Under the pieces are notes generated by a model. The model was not told where the DNA came from and ran no database searches. It saw only the letters and a program-made list of their open reading frames with translations. Both the position numbers and the translations under genes were made by a program. Below, one piece after another: positions 35,715 to 45,276 of a stretch of 64,000 bases of DNA. The DNA comes from Paractinoplanes abujensis (GTDB taxonomy: Bacteria > Actinomycetota > Actinomycetes > Mycobacteriales > Micromonosporaceae), in the NCBI RefSeq assembly GCF_014204895.1, contig NZ_JACHMF010000001.1, positions 6,634,001 through 6,698,000 on the forward strand, read 5' to 3'. Numbering within the stretch: the stretch's first letter is position 1; each line of letters starts with the position of its first letter.

Positions 35715-36671
35715 ATGTACGACGTGGTACTGCTCAGCCTGGCCGAGGGTCAGGGCTCCGGGGGCGCGTGCGGTGACGGGTGCGGCGGTTGCGCCCCGGC
35801 CACGGCCTGCGCCCCACGGGTGCCGGTGCTCAAGTGCGCCGACGCGCTCACCGCGGCCGGCGCCCGGGTCGAGACGATCACGGCGGCCTCCGATCAGGAG
35901 ATCGACGAGGTCATCGCGCGGTTCGACGCGCCGCCCCGGCCCGACGGGCTGACCTGGCCCGACGCCCAAAGCACCCGGCGACTGGTGGTGGCCTCGTCGA
36001 CCGACGGGCAGCTGCGCGCGGTCGTGCGCCGGCTGGTCCGCCGCTACGCCCCGCCACCCAGCAAACGGCCCGCCGACCTGCCCGCCGGCCGCACGGTGCC
36101 CGACCTGCCGCCGCTGGCGATCCTGCCGCTCGACCCGAGCAGCACCACGGATCTGGCCGCCCAGCTCAACCTCCCCCGTACGCCGGAAGCAGTTGCGGCC
36201 GCGGTGCTCAACGGCTCGGCCCGGCGGCTCGACCTGCTGCGCAACGACGGCGGCTCGGTCACCGTGGACGGCGCACTGGTCGGCGGCATGGACGACGACG
36301 GGCACGCGGTGCCGTGGCGGGGCCGGGTCGAAGTCGACGACGCCGTGCTCACCAACGGCGACGACCCCATCCTGGCCTGCGCGATCGGCAACAGCGCGGG
36401 CTACGCGGAGTTCGCCGGCATGCGGCTGCTGGCCGACGGCGACGCGGTGGACGGCCAGGTCGAGGTCGCGGTGGCCGTGCCCACGGTGATCAAACAACGC
36501 TTCCGCGGCTCGAAGATGCGCGTGGAGGTGCGCCGGGCCCGCGGCCGGGCGGTGTCGGTGCTCCCCCGCGACGGCGAGATCCACTTCCTCGACGACGGCG
36601 TGGGCGGCGCGATGAGCCGCAAGCGCTCGTGGTGGACCGAGGCCGGGGCCTGGGCGGTCTACGCGAGCTGA
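35715..36671 (+). CDS. Cys-motif protein with diacylglycerol-kinase-like C-terminal part
   Basis: 318 residues, not recognised with certainty. The N-terminus has a tight cysteine cluster, GGACGDGCGGCAPATACAP, plus VLKC, suggesting a metal or Fe-S site. The C-terminal half (about 180-318) is beta-rich, with DGGSVTVDGALVGGMDDDGH, VLTNGDDPILACAIGNSAGY and KQRFRGSKMRVEVRRARGRA. These resemble the C-terminal lobe of DAGK-like lipid kinases, but I do not see the N-terminal GGDGT nucleotide motif. It is tightly linked to purA (one base between stop and start). Function unknown. Confidence 0.7.
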   Translation: MYDVVLLSLAEGQGSGGACGDGCGGCAPATACAPRVPVLKCADALTAAGARVETITAASDQEIDEVIARFDAPPRPDGLTWPDAQSTRRLVVASSTDGQLRAVVRRLVRRYAPPPSKRPADLPAGRTVPDLPPLAILPLDPSSTTDLAAQLNLPRTPEAVAAAVLNGSARRLDLLRNDGGSVTVDGALVGGMDDDGHAVPWRGRVEVDDAVLTNGDDPILACAIGNSAGYAEFAGMRLLADGDAVDGQVEVAVAVPTVIKQRFRGSKMRVEVRRARGRAVSVLPRDGEIHFLDDGVGGAMSRKRSWWTEAGAWAVYAS

Positions 36672-36719
36672 CCTACTGTGTAGTACGCAGGTACGAGCAT
36701 CCTGGGGAGGGTTGCATCA

Positions 36720-38975
36720 GTGGCACCGGTGGAGGACGAGGACGCTGACCGCGTCTACGTCCCGGGCACGTCCAACAACCCCGCGCCGCCCGACCGGGAC
36801 GTGGAACCGTTCTGGGCGGAGGAGGAGCTGGAAGCCCCGGTGCACGGCCGGCCCGTGCCCCACGAGGCCCCGCCCCCGGTGCCACTGCCGCAGAACGGCG
36901 CCTCGGGGATGTATCGGCCGGGTGAGCGCATTCCGGTGCCGCCTCCGCCGTCCGTGCCGCTGCCGCCGGCCGCCCACATCCAGGTCCCGGCGCCGCGGCC
37001 CGCCAACCACCCGACCCCGCCGCCGACGCAGGCCTGGCCCAACCTGGAGCCACAGGCGCGCCCGGATCCGGGGCCCGCGGCCGGCCCCACCTCGGCCGCA
37101 CCGGCGTCGACCGACGGTCCGGAGTCCGGTGTGCACAGTTCGCCGGATTCGCCCTGGTCGCAGCCGCCGCATCGGCCCGGCGCGGAGGCGGCCGGAGCCG
37201 GTCGGGGCGCCGCCCCCATGCCGGTCGAGCGTCCCCCGGGCACAGCCTCGACGCCGATCGAGCCGGCCCAGCCGGGCACGACCTCGGCACCGATCGAGCG
37301 GCCCCAGCCCCGCACGGCCACGACACCGATCGACCGAGCCCAACCCGGCGCTGCCTCGACACCGGGCACCCGATCCGAGTTGCAGCAGCCGTCCACCGAC
37401 GACGAGGGGTGGACAACCGCCGAGGAGCCGTCGAACGGCCCGGTCTACCGTCCGGCCACTCCGCCGCCCACGCGCGGCGCGGCCGGCGTACCGCAGCAGC
37501 CCGGCCCCCACCCGCAACCGGGCGCGCCGCATCAAGGGCCGCACCCGCTGCCAGGCGCGCCACCTGAGGGTCCGCACCCGCAGCCAGGTGTGCCCCGCCA
37601 GGACGGGCGTGCGCAGCAGAGTCCGCACCCGCAACCGGGCGCGCCGCAGAATGGCCCGCACCCGCAATTGGGCGTGCCACAGCATGGGCCGCACCCGCAG
37701 TCGGGCGCGCCACAGCAAGGTCCGCACCCGCAGTCGGGCGCACCGCAGCATGGGCCGTACCCGCAATCGGGCGCGCCACAGCAAGGCCCGTACCCGCAAT
37801 CGGGCGCGCCACAGCAAGGCCCGCATCCGCAGTCGGGCGCGCCGCAACAGGGGCCGCAGCACGGCCCGCAGTCGTATCCGCCGCACCACTACGGGCAGCC
37901 CTACCCTCAGCAGCCCATGCCGCCGCGGCAAGGCCCCTACCCACCGACCATGGATCCGCGCGCGATGGCCCATCCGCCCGCGCCGACCCCCGCCCCGCAG
38001 CCGTCGACCGATCCGTTCCAGGATCTGCCGTGGGTTTCCGACGGCACGCCGACGGCCGAGGAGTTCGCGCGCCGCCGGATGGCCAAGCCGGCCGACCCGG
38101 TGGCCACCCAGGGTGCCCGGGCGATCCTCCGTAAGGGCACGATGGGCCTGGTCAAGCTGGCCCCGGGCAAGCGTGAGCAGGAGTTCAAGCAGGACGTCGA
38201 GATGGTCCGCCGCAATTTCGGCGGGCTGCGCCAGGTCACCGTCGTCAACCCCAAGGGCGGCGCCGGCAAGACCGTGGCCGTGTTGTTGCTGGCCATGACG
38301 TTCGGGCAGAAGCGCGGCGGCTATGTGCTGGCCTGGGACAACAACGAGACCCAGGGCACGCTCGGCATGCGCGCCCAGCAGGACTTCCACGCCCGTACGG
38401 TGCGCGACATGATGCGCGACCTGCACCTGTTCCGTGGCTCGCACGGCCGGGTCGGTGATCTTTCGCAATACGTTCGGGCGCAGGGCGAGGGCATGTTCGA
38501 CGTGCTCGCCTCGGACGAGTCGGCCACGGCGGGCGAGATGCTCACGGCCGACGCGTTCGGCGAGATCCGGGAGATCGTGAGCCGGTTCTACAAATTGATC
38601 TTCGTGGACACCGGCAACAACGTGCGGGCCCAGAACTGGCAGGCGGCCATGGACGCCACCGACCAGCTGGTGATCACGATGTCGGCCCGTAACGACTCGG
38701 CCGAGACTGCCGCCCGCATGCTCGACCACTTGGAGCAGAGTGGCCGCCAGCGTCTGGTGCGTCAGGCCGTCAGCGTCGTCTCGATGCCCCCCACCCGCAA
38801 GGACATCGACCTGCCGGCCATCCAGCGCCACTTCGCCGCCCGCACCCGTGCGGTCCTGCTGGCCCCGTACGAGAAGCTCATCGACTCGGGTGAGCCCATC
38901 CGCTACGGCCACCTGAGCGCCAACACCAAGGACGCCTGGCTCAAGATCGCCGCAGCCGTAGCGGAGGGCCTGTAG
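36720..38975 (+). CDS. ParA/MinD-like ATPase with long Pro-rich repeat arm (EspI-like)
   Basis: 751 residues. Residues 1-430 are disordered and Pro/Gln/Gly-rich, with a tandem 11-residue repeat (GPHPQSGAPQQ) at about 260-385. The C-terminal 270 residues form a MinD/ParA ATPase: deviant Walker A VVNPKGGAGKTVAV at about 508-521, YVLAWDNNETQGTLG after it and LIFVDTGNN as Walker B. A Pro-rich arm fused to a MinD-type ATPase recalls EspI and related proteins of type VII secretion loci in mycobacteria. No other ESX gene is nearby. GTG at 36720 with GGGGAGG upstream. Confidence 0.8.
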   Translation: MAPVEDEDADRVYVPGTSNNPAPPDRDVEPFWAEEELEAPVHGRPVPHEAPPPVPLPQNGASGMYRPGERIPVPPPPSVPLPPAAHIQVPAPRPANHPTPPPTQAWPNLEPQARPDPGPAAGPTSAAPASTDGPESGVHSSPDSPWSQPPHRPGAEAAGAGRGAAPMPVERPPGTASTPIEPAQPGTTSAPIERPQPRTATTPIDRAQPGAASTPGTRSELQQPSTDDEGWTTAEEPSNGPVYRPATPPPTRGAAGVPQQPGPHPQPGAPHQGPHPLPGAPPEGPHPQPGVPRQDGRAQQSPHPQPGAPQNGPHPQLGVPQHGPHPQSGAPQQGPHPQSGAPQHGPYPQSGAPQQGPYPQSGAPQQGPHPQSGAPQQGPQHGPQSYPPHHYGQPYPQQPMPPRQGPYPPTMDPRAMAHPPAPTPAPQPSTDPFQDLPWVSDGTPTAEEFARRRMAKPADPVATQGARAILRKGTMGLVKLAPGKREQEFKQDVEMVRRNFGGLRQVTVVNPKGGAGKTVAVLLLAMTFGQKRGGYVLAWDNNETQGTLGMRAQQDFHARTVRDMMRDLHLFRGSHGRVGDLSQYVRAQGEGMFDVLASDESATAGEMLTADAFGEIREIVSRFYKLIFVDTGNNVRAQNWQAAMDATDQLVITMSARNDSAETAARMLDHLEQSGRQRLVRQAVSVVSMPPTRKDIDLPAIQRHFAARTRAVLLAPYEKLIDSGEPIRYGHLSANTKDAWLKIAAAVAEGL
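37500..37860 (+). repeat. 33-bp in-frame tandem repeat array
   Basis: About eleven imperfect copies of a 33-base unit encoding GPHPQSGAPQQ-like peptides within the ParA-like gene. The later copies are most alike, which suggests recent expansion. Copy number is likely to vary between strains. This is coding DNA, not a CRISPR array: there are no unique spacers. Confidence 0.88.
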
Positions 38976-38976
38976 G

Positions 38977-39399
38977 TCAGGTCAGGGCGTCGGCCGCCGC
39001 CGGGTCGCTGTCGCGCAGGAACTGAGCGCAGCGCGCCGCCTCGTCGGCCTCGCCGATCTCGGCCGCGGCCTGGGACAGCGAGTGCAGGCAGCGCAGGAAC
39101 CCCTGGTTGGGTGCGTGCGCCCAGGGGATGGGCCCGTGCCCCTTCCACCCGTTGCGGCGCAGCGCGTCGAGGCCGCGGTGGTAGCCGGTGCGGGCGTACG
39201 CGTACGCGGTCACCGGCTCGTCGGCCGCCAGCGCGTCGGCCGCGAGGGCGGCCCAGCCACCGCTGTAGGCCGGGTGCGCCGCCGCGACGGTCTTGAGGGC
39301 GACGGTGGTGCCGGTCGCGGTGGCCTCAGCGAGGGCCTTGTCGGCCTCGGTGTCGGCGGGCAGCTTGGTGGCCGGGGGCTCGGGAAGCAGGTTCTGCAT
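38977..39399 (-). CDS. DUF3151 protein
   Basis: 140-residue actinobacterial DUF3151 protein. Typical parts are the N-terminus MQNLLPEPPATKLPAD and the stretch VTAYAYARTGYHRGLDALRR, followed by NGWKGHGPIPWAHAPNQGFL. It is helical and TPR-like in appearance, with no membrane segment. ATG at 39399; a TTG four codons upstream is the alternative. Convergent with the ParA-like gene, with one base between stops. Function unknown. Confidence 0.88.
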   Translation of the reverse strand: MQNLLPEPPATKLPADTEADKALAEATATGTTVALKTVAAAHPAYSGGWAALAADALAADEPVTAYAYARTGYHRGLDALRRNGWKGHGPIPWAHAPNQGFLRCLHSLSQAAAEIGEADEAARCAQFLRDSDPAAADALT

Positions 39400-39450
39400 G
39401 ACCCTATTCAACCGGTCGGGCCGCGATGCATTCCGCCGGGGCGCTGGAGA

Positions 39451-40470
39451 TCACCCACGATTCGCCGAGAGTTCAGCGCCGTGGTCCCAGGCCTCGGCGA
39501 TGTGGGTGAGCCGATCGGTGTATTCGATCTGGAATCGCCACGCCGCGGGCCACGCGTCCAGGCCCAGCGAGGCGCCGGCGAACGCTCCGGCCAGGCACGC
39601 GATCGAGTCGGAGTCGCCGGAGGAGGCCGCGCCCCGGCCCAGCACGGCCACCGGCTCGTCGGGTGAGATCAGGTAGCAGTACAGCGCGGTGGCCAGCGCC
39701 TCCTCGGCGATCCAGCCCGCGCCGGTGGCCAGGCACGGGTCGCCGGCGTAGTTGCCGGCCGCGAGCGCGTCGCGGACCCGGTCGAGAGCGGTGGCCGTCT
39801 CGTCCCAGCCGCGTGCGATGAACTGCTCGGGCGTGCTGACCCCGGGCTGCTGCCACAGGGCGCCGAGCCACTCCTCGCGATAGGTCTTGCGCTGGCTGTC
39901 GGCCCGTTCGCGCAGCGCCGCGAGCAGGTCGCCGGGGGCCAGCCCACTGGCGAGCCACCAGCACGCGTACGCGGTCAGTTCGCTCGCGGCCAGCCCGGTG
40001 GGGTGTCCGTGGGTGAGCCCGGCCTGCAGCTGGGCCAGGCCGGCCCGCTGGTCCTCGTCGAGGCCGGGGTGCAGGCCGACCGGGGTGACCCGCATGTTGG
40101 CGCCGCAGCCTTTGGAGCCGGCCACCGTCGCCTGCTGCCACGGCCGCCCGTCGCTGAGGGCCGCGCAGGCCTGCAGGCAGGTGTGGCCGGGCGCGCGGTT
40201 GTTGTCGGGGCTGACGGCCCAGTCGAGGAAGGCCTGGCGCAGCAGCGGTTCCAGCGCGGCGGGCGTGATCTCGGGGGCGGCCAGCATCGCCTCGCCGACC
40301 GCGAGCGCCATCTGGGTGTCGTCGGTGACGAGCGCGGGCCGGCCGATCAGTTCGCGCGGGCCGCCGGGGCCGTAGCGGGCGACGATGGTGGCGTAGTCCT
40401 GGAACTCGGTGGGTTTGCCGAGCGCGTCCCCGTAGGCCAGTCCGTAGAGCGATCCCGCGACGTTTTGCAC
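39451..40470 (-). CDS. ADP-ribosylglycohydrolase family protein
   Basis: 339-residue enzyme of the DraG/ARH family that removes ADP-ribose from targets through a di-metal centre. The N-terminus GSLYGLAYGDALGKPTEF is the first signature, and VTDDTQMALAVGEAML supplies the Thr-Asp-Asp metal ligands. SSGDSDSIACLAGAFAGA gives the C-terminal Asp-x-Asp-Ser cluster. GTG at 40470 has no ribosome site; TAGGGT lies seven bases upstream, fitting leaderless transcription from the shared divergent promoter. The target is unknown. Confidence 0.88.
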   Translation of the reverse strand: MQNVAGSLYGLAYGDALGKPTEFQDYATIVARYGPGGPRELIGRPALVTDDTQMALAVGEAMLAAPEITPAALEPLLRQAFLDWAVSPDNNRAPGHTCLQACAALSDGRPWQQATVAGSKGCGANMRVTPVGLHPGLDEDQRAGLAQLQAGLTHGHPTGLAASELTAYACWWLASGLAPGDLLAALRERADSQRKTYREEWLGALWQQPGVSTPEQFIARGWDETATALDRVRDALAAGNYAGDPCLATGAGWIAEEALATALYCYLISPDEPVAVLGRGAASSGDSDSIACLAGAFAGASLGLDAWPAAWRFQIEYTDRLTHIAEAWDHGAELSANRG

Positions 40471-40488
40471 GGTGGCTACCCTACGGTC
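40471..40488. promoter_or_regulatory. 18-bp bidirectional leaderless promoter with overlapping -10s
   Basis: TACCCTA at 40477-40483 reads as TACCCT on the plus strand (six bases before the ATG at 40489) and TAGGGT on the minus strand (seven bases before the GTG at 40470). One near-symmetric -10 element thus could serve both genes, each transcript beginning at its start codon. The gap is too small for any ribosome site. Confidence 0.55.
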
Positions 40489-41700
40489 ATGTCCGGCGAC
40501 CCCTTACAGCCCGTGCTCGGCGGCCCTGTCCCGTTCGACGCCACCGCCTCCGAGATCGAGTCGCGGGCCGAACTCGACGTCCACCTGGCCGCCAAGTCCC
40601 TCAAAGACCTGGTGGTCCTCGGGTTGCGGCTCGACCTCGACCCGCCCGCGCTGGACGACGTCGACGTGACGGGCACGCTGTTCGTGGGCTGCCGGCTGGC
40701 CGACGACGACGTCGAGATCGACCTGATCCGGCGGGGCGCGCACGTGATCCCGCCGTTCGACGCGCGGCCCTATCCGACCCATCCGGCGACCCTCTACACG
40801 CCGGACGACCTGGCGTCCGGGTTCGCGACCGAACGGTTCGCCGGCATGTTCGACACGATCGTCTACGACCACTTCGTGCGGCACGGTGGGGCGACGCCGG
40901 ACATCCGCGAGGCCCTCGCCCAGCGGCTGCACGATGCCGGCATCGACAACGCGCTGGGCAAGGCCTTGGCGGCCTGGGTCGCCGCGCGCGGCCGGGCCGG
41001 GGCCGTCGGCATCATGGGCGGGCACGCGGCGCCGCGCGGCTCGGCGGCGTACCGGATGGCGGCGACCCTGTCGTGGCGGCTGGCCGCGGCCGGGCGGCTG
41101 GTGGTGACCGGTGGCGGCCCGGGCGTGATGGAGGCGGCCAACCTGGGGTCGTATTTCTCGGCCCGTACGGCGGAGGAGCTCGACACGGCGATCGGCGAGC
41201 TGTCGGCCGCGCCCCACTTCGCCGATCACGATCCCTACACCGCGGCCGCTCTGGCCGTACGGGCGCAATTCCCCGCGCCGTCCGATCTGCGTCACGGCGG
41301 GCTGGCCCTGCCGACCTGGCTCTACGGTCACGAGCCGGCCAACCTGTTCGCCGGTCAGATCGGCAAGTATTTCTCCAACGCCGTACGGGAGGATTCGATC
41401 CTCCGCCTCTCGCGGGGCGGCATCGTCTTCGCGCCCGGGTGGGCCGGCACGGTGCAGGAGATCTTCCAGGCGGCGACGAAGACGTTCTACCGGACCGACG
41501 GGCCGTCCGGCGCGTTCGTGTTCCTGGGCGTCGACCACTGGCGGCAGCTGCCGGTGGAGGAGCTGCTGCGGCCGCTGCTGGCCCGCAGCCCGCACGGGGA
41601 TCAGTCGGACCTGGTCGTGGTCACCGACTCGCTCGACGAGGCGATGGCCGCGTTGTCCGGCTCAGGCGACGTGGACCCGGCGCCAGTTGGTCACGGGTAG
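40489..41700 (+). CDS. LOG/lysine-decarboxylase-like (TIGR00730-type fold) protein
   Basis: 403 residues; the C-terminal half has the Rossmann-like LOG fold. GIMGGHAAPRGSAAYRMAA, LVVTGGGPGVMEAANLGSYF and FAPGWAGTVQEIFQ correspond to the nucleotide-binding loop and the PGGxGTxxE motif, here as PGWAGTVQE. The N-terminal 150 residues contain a conserved-looking domain (GTLFVGCRLADDDVEIDLIR). Family members release cytokinin-like bases from nucleotides, or hydrolyse nucleoside monophosphates. The variant motif and extra domain leave the reaction uncertain. Apparently leaderless ATG at 40489. Confidence 0.82.
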   Translation: MSGDPLQPVLGGPVPFDATASEIESRAELDVHLAAKSLKDLVVLGLRLDLDPPALDDVDVTGTLFVGCRLADDDVEIDLIRRGAHVIPPFDARPYPTHPATLYTPDDLASGFATERFAGMFDTIVYDHFVRHGGATPDIREALAQRLHDAGIDNALGKALAAWVAARGRAGAVGIMGGHAAPRGSAAYRMAATLSWRLAAAGRLVVTGGGPGVMEAANLGSYFSARTAEELDTAIGELSAAPHFADHDPYTAAALAVRAQFPAPSDLRHGGLALPTWLYGHEPANLFAGQIGKYFSNAVREDSILRLSRGGIVFAPGWAGTVQEIFQAATKTFYRTDGPSGAFVFLGVDHWRQLPVEELLRPLLARSPHGDQSDLVVVTDSLDEAMAALSGSGDVDPAPVGHG

Positions 41701-42219
41701 GTCGGTCTCGGGCACGTCGTTGATGCCGTTCTCGTCCATCGCGTTGTAAATGGCCAGCCGCGCGCCGTCGAAGAGGAACTCGACGGCGTGCAGGATCCGG
41801 GGCCGCCACTCGGCCGCGGTGACCAGTTCGATGATGTTGACCGCGCGCAGGACGCACCCGCGGGCGTGCCGCAGGGCGGCGTGTGGGTCGGGGCGCCAGT
41901 CGAAGTGCTCGTACCAGTCGATCGGGACGTTCAGGTCGATCTTGTCCCAGGTGATGGCGCACTCGTCGAACTTACGATGGGTAATCTCGACGTGCGTGGT
42001 TCCAAAGTCGAGGATCACCGGGCCGTCGGCGAACCAGCCGCGCTCGGCCATGTCCCACATCAGCCAGCTGGATCGCAGCTTCCGCCCGATGAGCCGCACA
42101 AACCTCGTGCGGTGGACGGCCGCGAGCGCGTCGGCATCATGGTGCCACTCGGGTTCGTAACCCTCGATGCCGAGCACGATCTTGATCCTCCTCACCAGGG
42201 AAGGATCGATCGTATACAT
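41662..42219 (-). CDS. Hypothetical protein, 185 residues
   Basis: Unrecognised cytosolic protein starting MYTIDPSLVRRIKIVLGIEG. It is rich in Trp, Asp and His (HVEITHRKFDECAITWDKID; PIDWYEHFDWRPDPHAAL). No signal peptide or known catalytic motif. Its 3' end overlaps the convergent LOG-like gene by 39 bases. Codon use is normal, so I take it as real. Confidence 0.65.
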   Translation of the reverse strand: MYTIDPSLVRRIKIVLGIEGYEPEWHHDADALAAVHRTRFVRLIGRKLRSSWLMWDMAERGWFADGPVILDFGTTHVEITHRKFDECAITWDKIDLNVPIDWYEHFDWRPDPHAALRHARGCVLRAVNIIELVTAAEWRPRILHAVEFLFDGARLAIYNAMDENGINDVPETDLPVTNWRRVHVA

Positions 42220-42246
42220 ACCTCTGAGTAACCCGGCAACACGAAG

Positions 42247-42278
42247 ACGGCCGGTCCCCCAGGATGGGGACCGGCCGT
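42247..42278 (-). terminator. Strong hairpin after fba
   Basis: ACGGCCGGTCCCC (42247-42259), six-base loop, GGGGACCGGCCGT (42266-42278): 13 perfect pairs, about 20 bases downstream of the aldolase stop on the minus strand. Confidence 0.82.
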
Positions 42279-42299
42279 AACCGATCGACTACTTCTCGA

Positions 42300-43325
<1,026 letters not shown>

Positions 43326-43496
43326 CGGTGCGCTCCTTGCTCTTTGCTTAGCTTTCGACTGCCGGAGACAGAGGGCAGGACCGCGCTGTCCTCCAGCACG
43401 CAAGTATTCCGTAGGCGTTCCGACGATGGGAAATGACCCCGCAACCTTCCCGGGAATCCGGCGCACAGGACATAGAGGGCGATTTACGCTCCGTGC

Positions 43497-45053
43497 ATGC
43501 AATCGTTCGGTCGGACGTTCGCGGCCATCCTCTTCCTGCTCCTGCTGCCGTCGGCGCCGGCCACGGCCGCGCCCGATCCCGCGCCCACGGCGGAGCCCTA
43601 CCTGGGCCGGGTCACTCTGGCCCCGGCCGGCCCGGAGAAGGACACGCTGCTCCGGGTGCGCGCGAGCAACGTAGTGGCCGGCCAGCTGGAGCGGCTGGAG
43701 ATGACCGTCGACCTGGACGCGGCCACGGCGTTCGCCGACGTCGCGCTGACGGGGATCTTGGTGACCGGCGGCGAACCCCCCGCGGTGCTCGACTCGGACG
43801 AGGAGGAGCCCTGCCGGCGTACGGGTGGGAAGGTTTTCTGCTCCTGGAACGCGACGTTCACGTCGGCCGGGATGCTCGACGTCCCCGTCGTGCTCTCGGT
43901 GACGCCCAAGAAGACCGCGAAGGAGGGTGACAGCGCGGCCGTCACGGTGACCGCGAAACTCGGTGACGGGCCGGTCGGCACCTCGACGTCGGAGTTTCGC
44001 GTGGGCCAGGGCGTCGACCTGGTGGCGGGCGAGGATCGGCAGCTGAAAGCGGCACCGGGCCGGGCGGTCATGTTCGCGCCGACGGTTCACAACCAGGGAT
44101 CGGCTGTGGTCACCGGCGTCGCCCTCGTGGTCGACGCCGACCCCCGGCTGCTCGGCAAGACGTCCTACCGCAACTGCCGCTACGGCACTGGCCTGATCTG
44201 CACGTTCGACACGGCGCTGGCCGCGAACACCAGCTACGCCCCCGCCAAGTCCCTCACGCTGAGCTCGCCGGCCGACACCGTTCCAGGCAGCCTGACCCAG
44301 ATCACGTACGCGTGGATCACCAGGACGGAGTTCGACGAGTCACCCCTTGACGGTTACGGCACTCCCGGCACGGGCGCCCCGCTCACCCTGCAAGCGCTGG
44401 CCGCCGCCCAGGACGATCAACCCCAAGCCGACGTACGCCCCGACAACAGCCACAGCTTCCTGACGTTCACCGTGACCGGGAAGCGGCGGCCCGCCATCGC
44501 CGCGGCCGGGCTTCGGCGCACGGCCGCGGTCGGTGACCGGCTGACCCTCTCACCAGGCTTCACAAACTTCGGGCCGGGAACGCTGCGCCCGTCGCTGTTC
44601 CCGAACAATCGCCTCGTCGTCACCATGCGGCTGCCCAGCAACGTCACGCGGAACTCCGCCCCCGAGCTGTGCTTTCCCGACGAAGCCCCGGAGGTGCTGC
44701 TCTGCCTGCTCCGCGACGATGTCGGGGCCGGGCAGCGGACAACCTTCCCGATCGGCATGGAGGTCACGGCGCAGTGCGGCGACCCCGGGCAGATCGAGAT
44801 TCCCGTACGGCTGGCCGACGCCGACGGCAACGTCCCGCCGGCGCGCAGCATCGCCACGCTGACGGTCGACGTCGCCGGCGCGCCGTGCGTGGCGCTGCCG
44901 ATCACCGGGCCGCCCGTGGGGTGGACGGCGCTGACGGGTCTGTTGCTGCTCGTGGCGGGAACAGTGCTGACCGTACTGGGGGTGCGGCGGCCGTTTTGCG
45001 AGCATGCTGGTGGGGCAAGTGGCCCGGACCGCGATCGGAAGGACGCCTCATGA
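43497..45053 (+). CDS. LPXTG-anchored surface protein
   Basis: 518 residues. A signal peptide (FAAILFLLLLPSAPATAAP) and several Ig-like or DUF11-like beta domains are followed by a canonical sorting signal near the C-terminus. That signal is LPITG, then PPVGWTALTGLLLLVAG continuing as a membrane helix, then VRRPF. A class E or similar sortase should attach it to the wall; no sortase gene is in the window. The domains are rich in Thr, Val and Gly with a few Cys pairs. Its ligand or role is unknown. The stop overlaps the next gene's ATG (ATGA). Confidence 0.82.
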   Translation: MQSFGRTFAAILFLLLLPSAPATAAPDPAPTAEPYLGRVTLAPAGPEKDTLLRVRASNVVAGQLERLEMTVDLDAATAFADVALTGILVTGGEPPAVLDSDEEEPCRRTGGKVFCSWNATFTSAGMLDVPVVLSVTPKKTAKEGDSAAVTVTAKLGDGPVGTSTSEFRVGQGVDLVAGEDRQLKAAPGRAVMFAPTVHNQGSAVVTGVALVVDADPRLLGKTSYRNCRYGTGLICTFDTALAANTSYAPAKSLTLSSPADTVPGSLTQITYAWITRTEFDESPLDGYGTPGTGAPLTLQALAAAQDDQPQADVRPDNSHSFLTFTVTGKRRPAIAAAGLRRTAAVGDRLTLSPGFTNFGPGTLRPSLFPNNRLVVTMRLPSNVTRNSAPELCFPDEAPEVLLCLLRDDVGAGQRTTFPIGMEVTAQCGDPGQIEIPVRLADADGNVPPARSIATLTVDVAGAPCVALPITGPPVGWTALTGLLLLVAGTVLTVLGVRRPFCEHAGGASGPDRDRKDAS

Positions 45054-45232
45054 CGCAACCACGTAACGTCGGCCTGGAAACGCCCGAGGCGGACGCCGCC
45101 GAGCAGTGGGCCGACGTCATCCCCGACGACGACGACCGCGCACCCAGCCGGGGTGAAACAAGCGTCGAGACACCCGAGTGGGACGCCCAGGAGCAGAGCG
45201 AGATCGTCCGCGACGACGACGAGTATCGCTGA
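45050..45232 (+). CDS. Tiny acidic protein with internal duplication
   Basis: 60-residue, strongly acidic protein starting MTQPRNVGLETPEADAAEQW. It contains two copies of an approximately 20-residue unit: ETPEADAAEQWADVIPDDDD and ETPEWDAQEQSEIVRDDDE. A GGAAGGA ribosome site and the ATGA overlap with the surface-protein gene support translation. It stands 44 bases before hen1. I do not know its function. Confidence 0.7.
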   Translation: MTQPRNVGLETPEADAAEQWADVIPDDDDRAPSRGETSVETPEWDAQEQSEIVRDDDEYR

Positions 45233-45276
45233 TATTTGCTCGCCCAAGATCGGGGTGAACGCCCATCATCAAGGGC

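Noticed and set aside
37500..37860. Regular repeats that could suggest a CRISPR array
   Set aside because: Repeats are contiguous 33-bp in-frame units with no unique spacers, and no cas genes are present.
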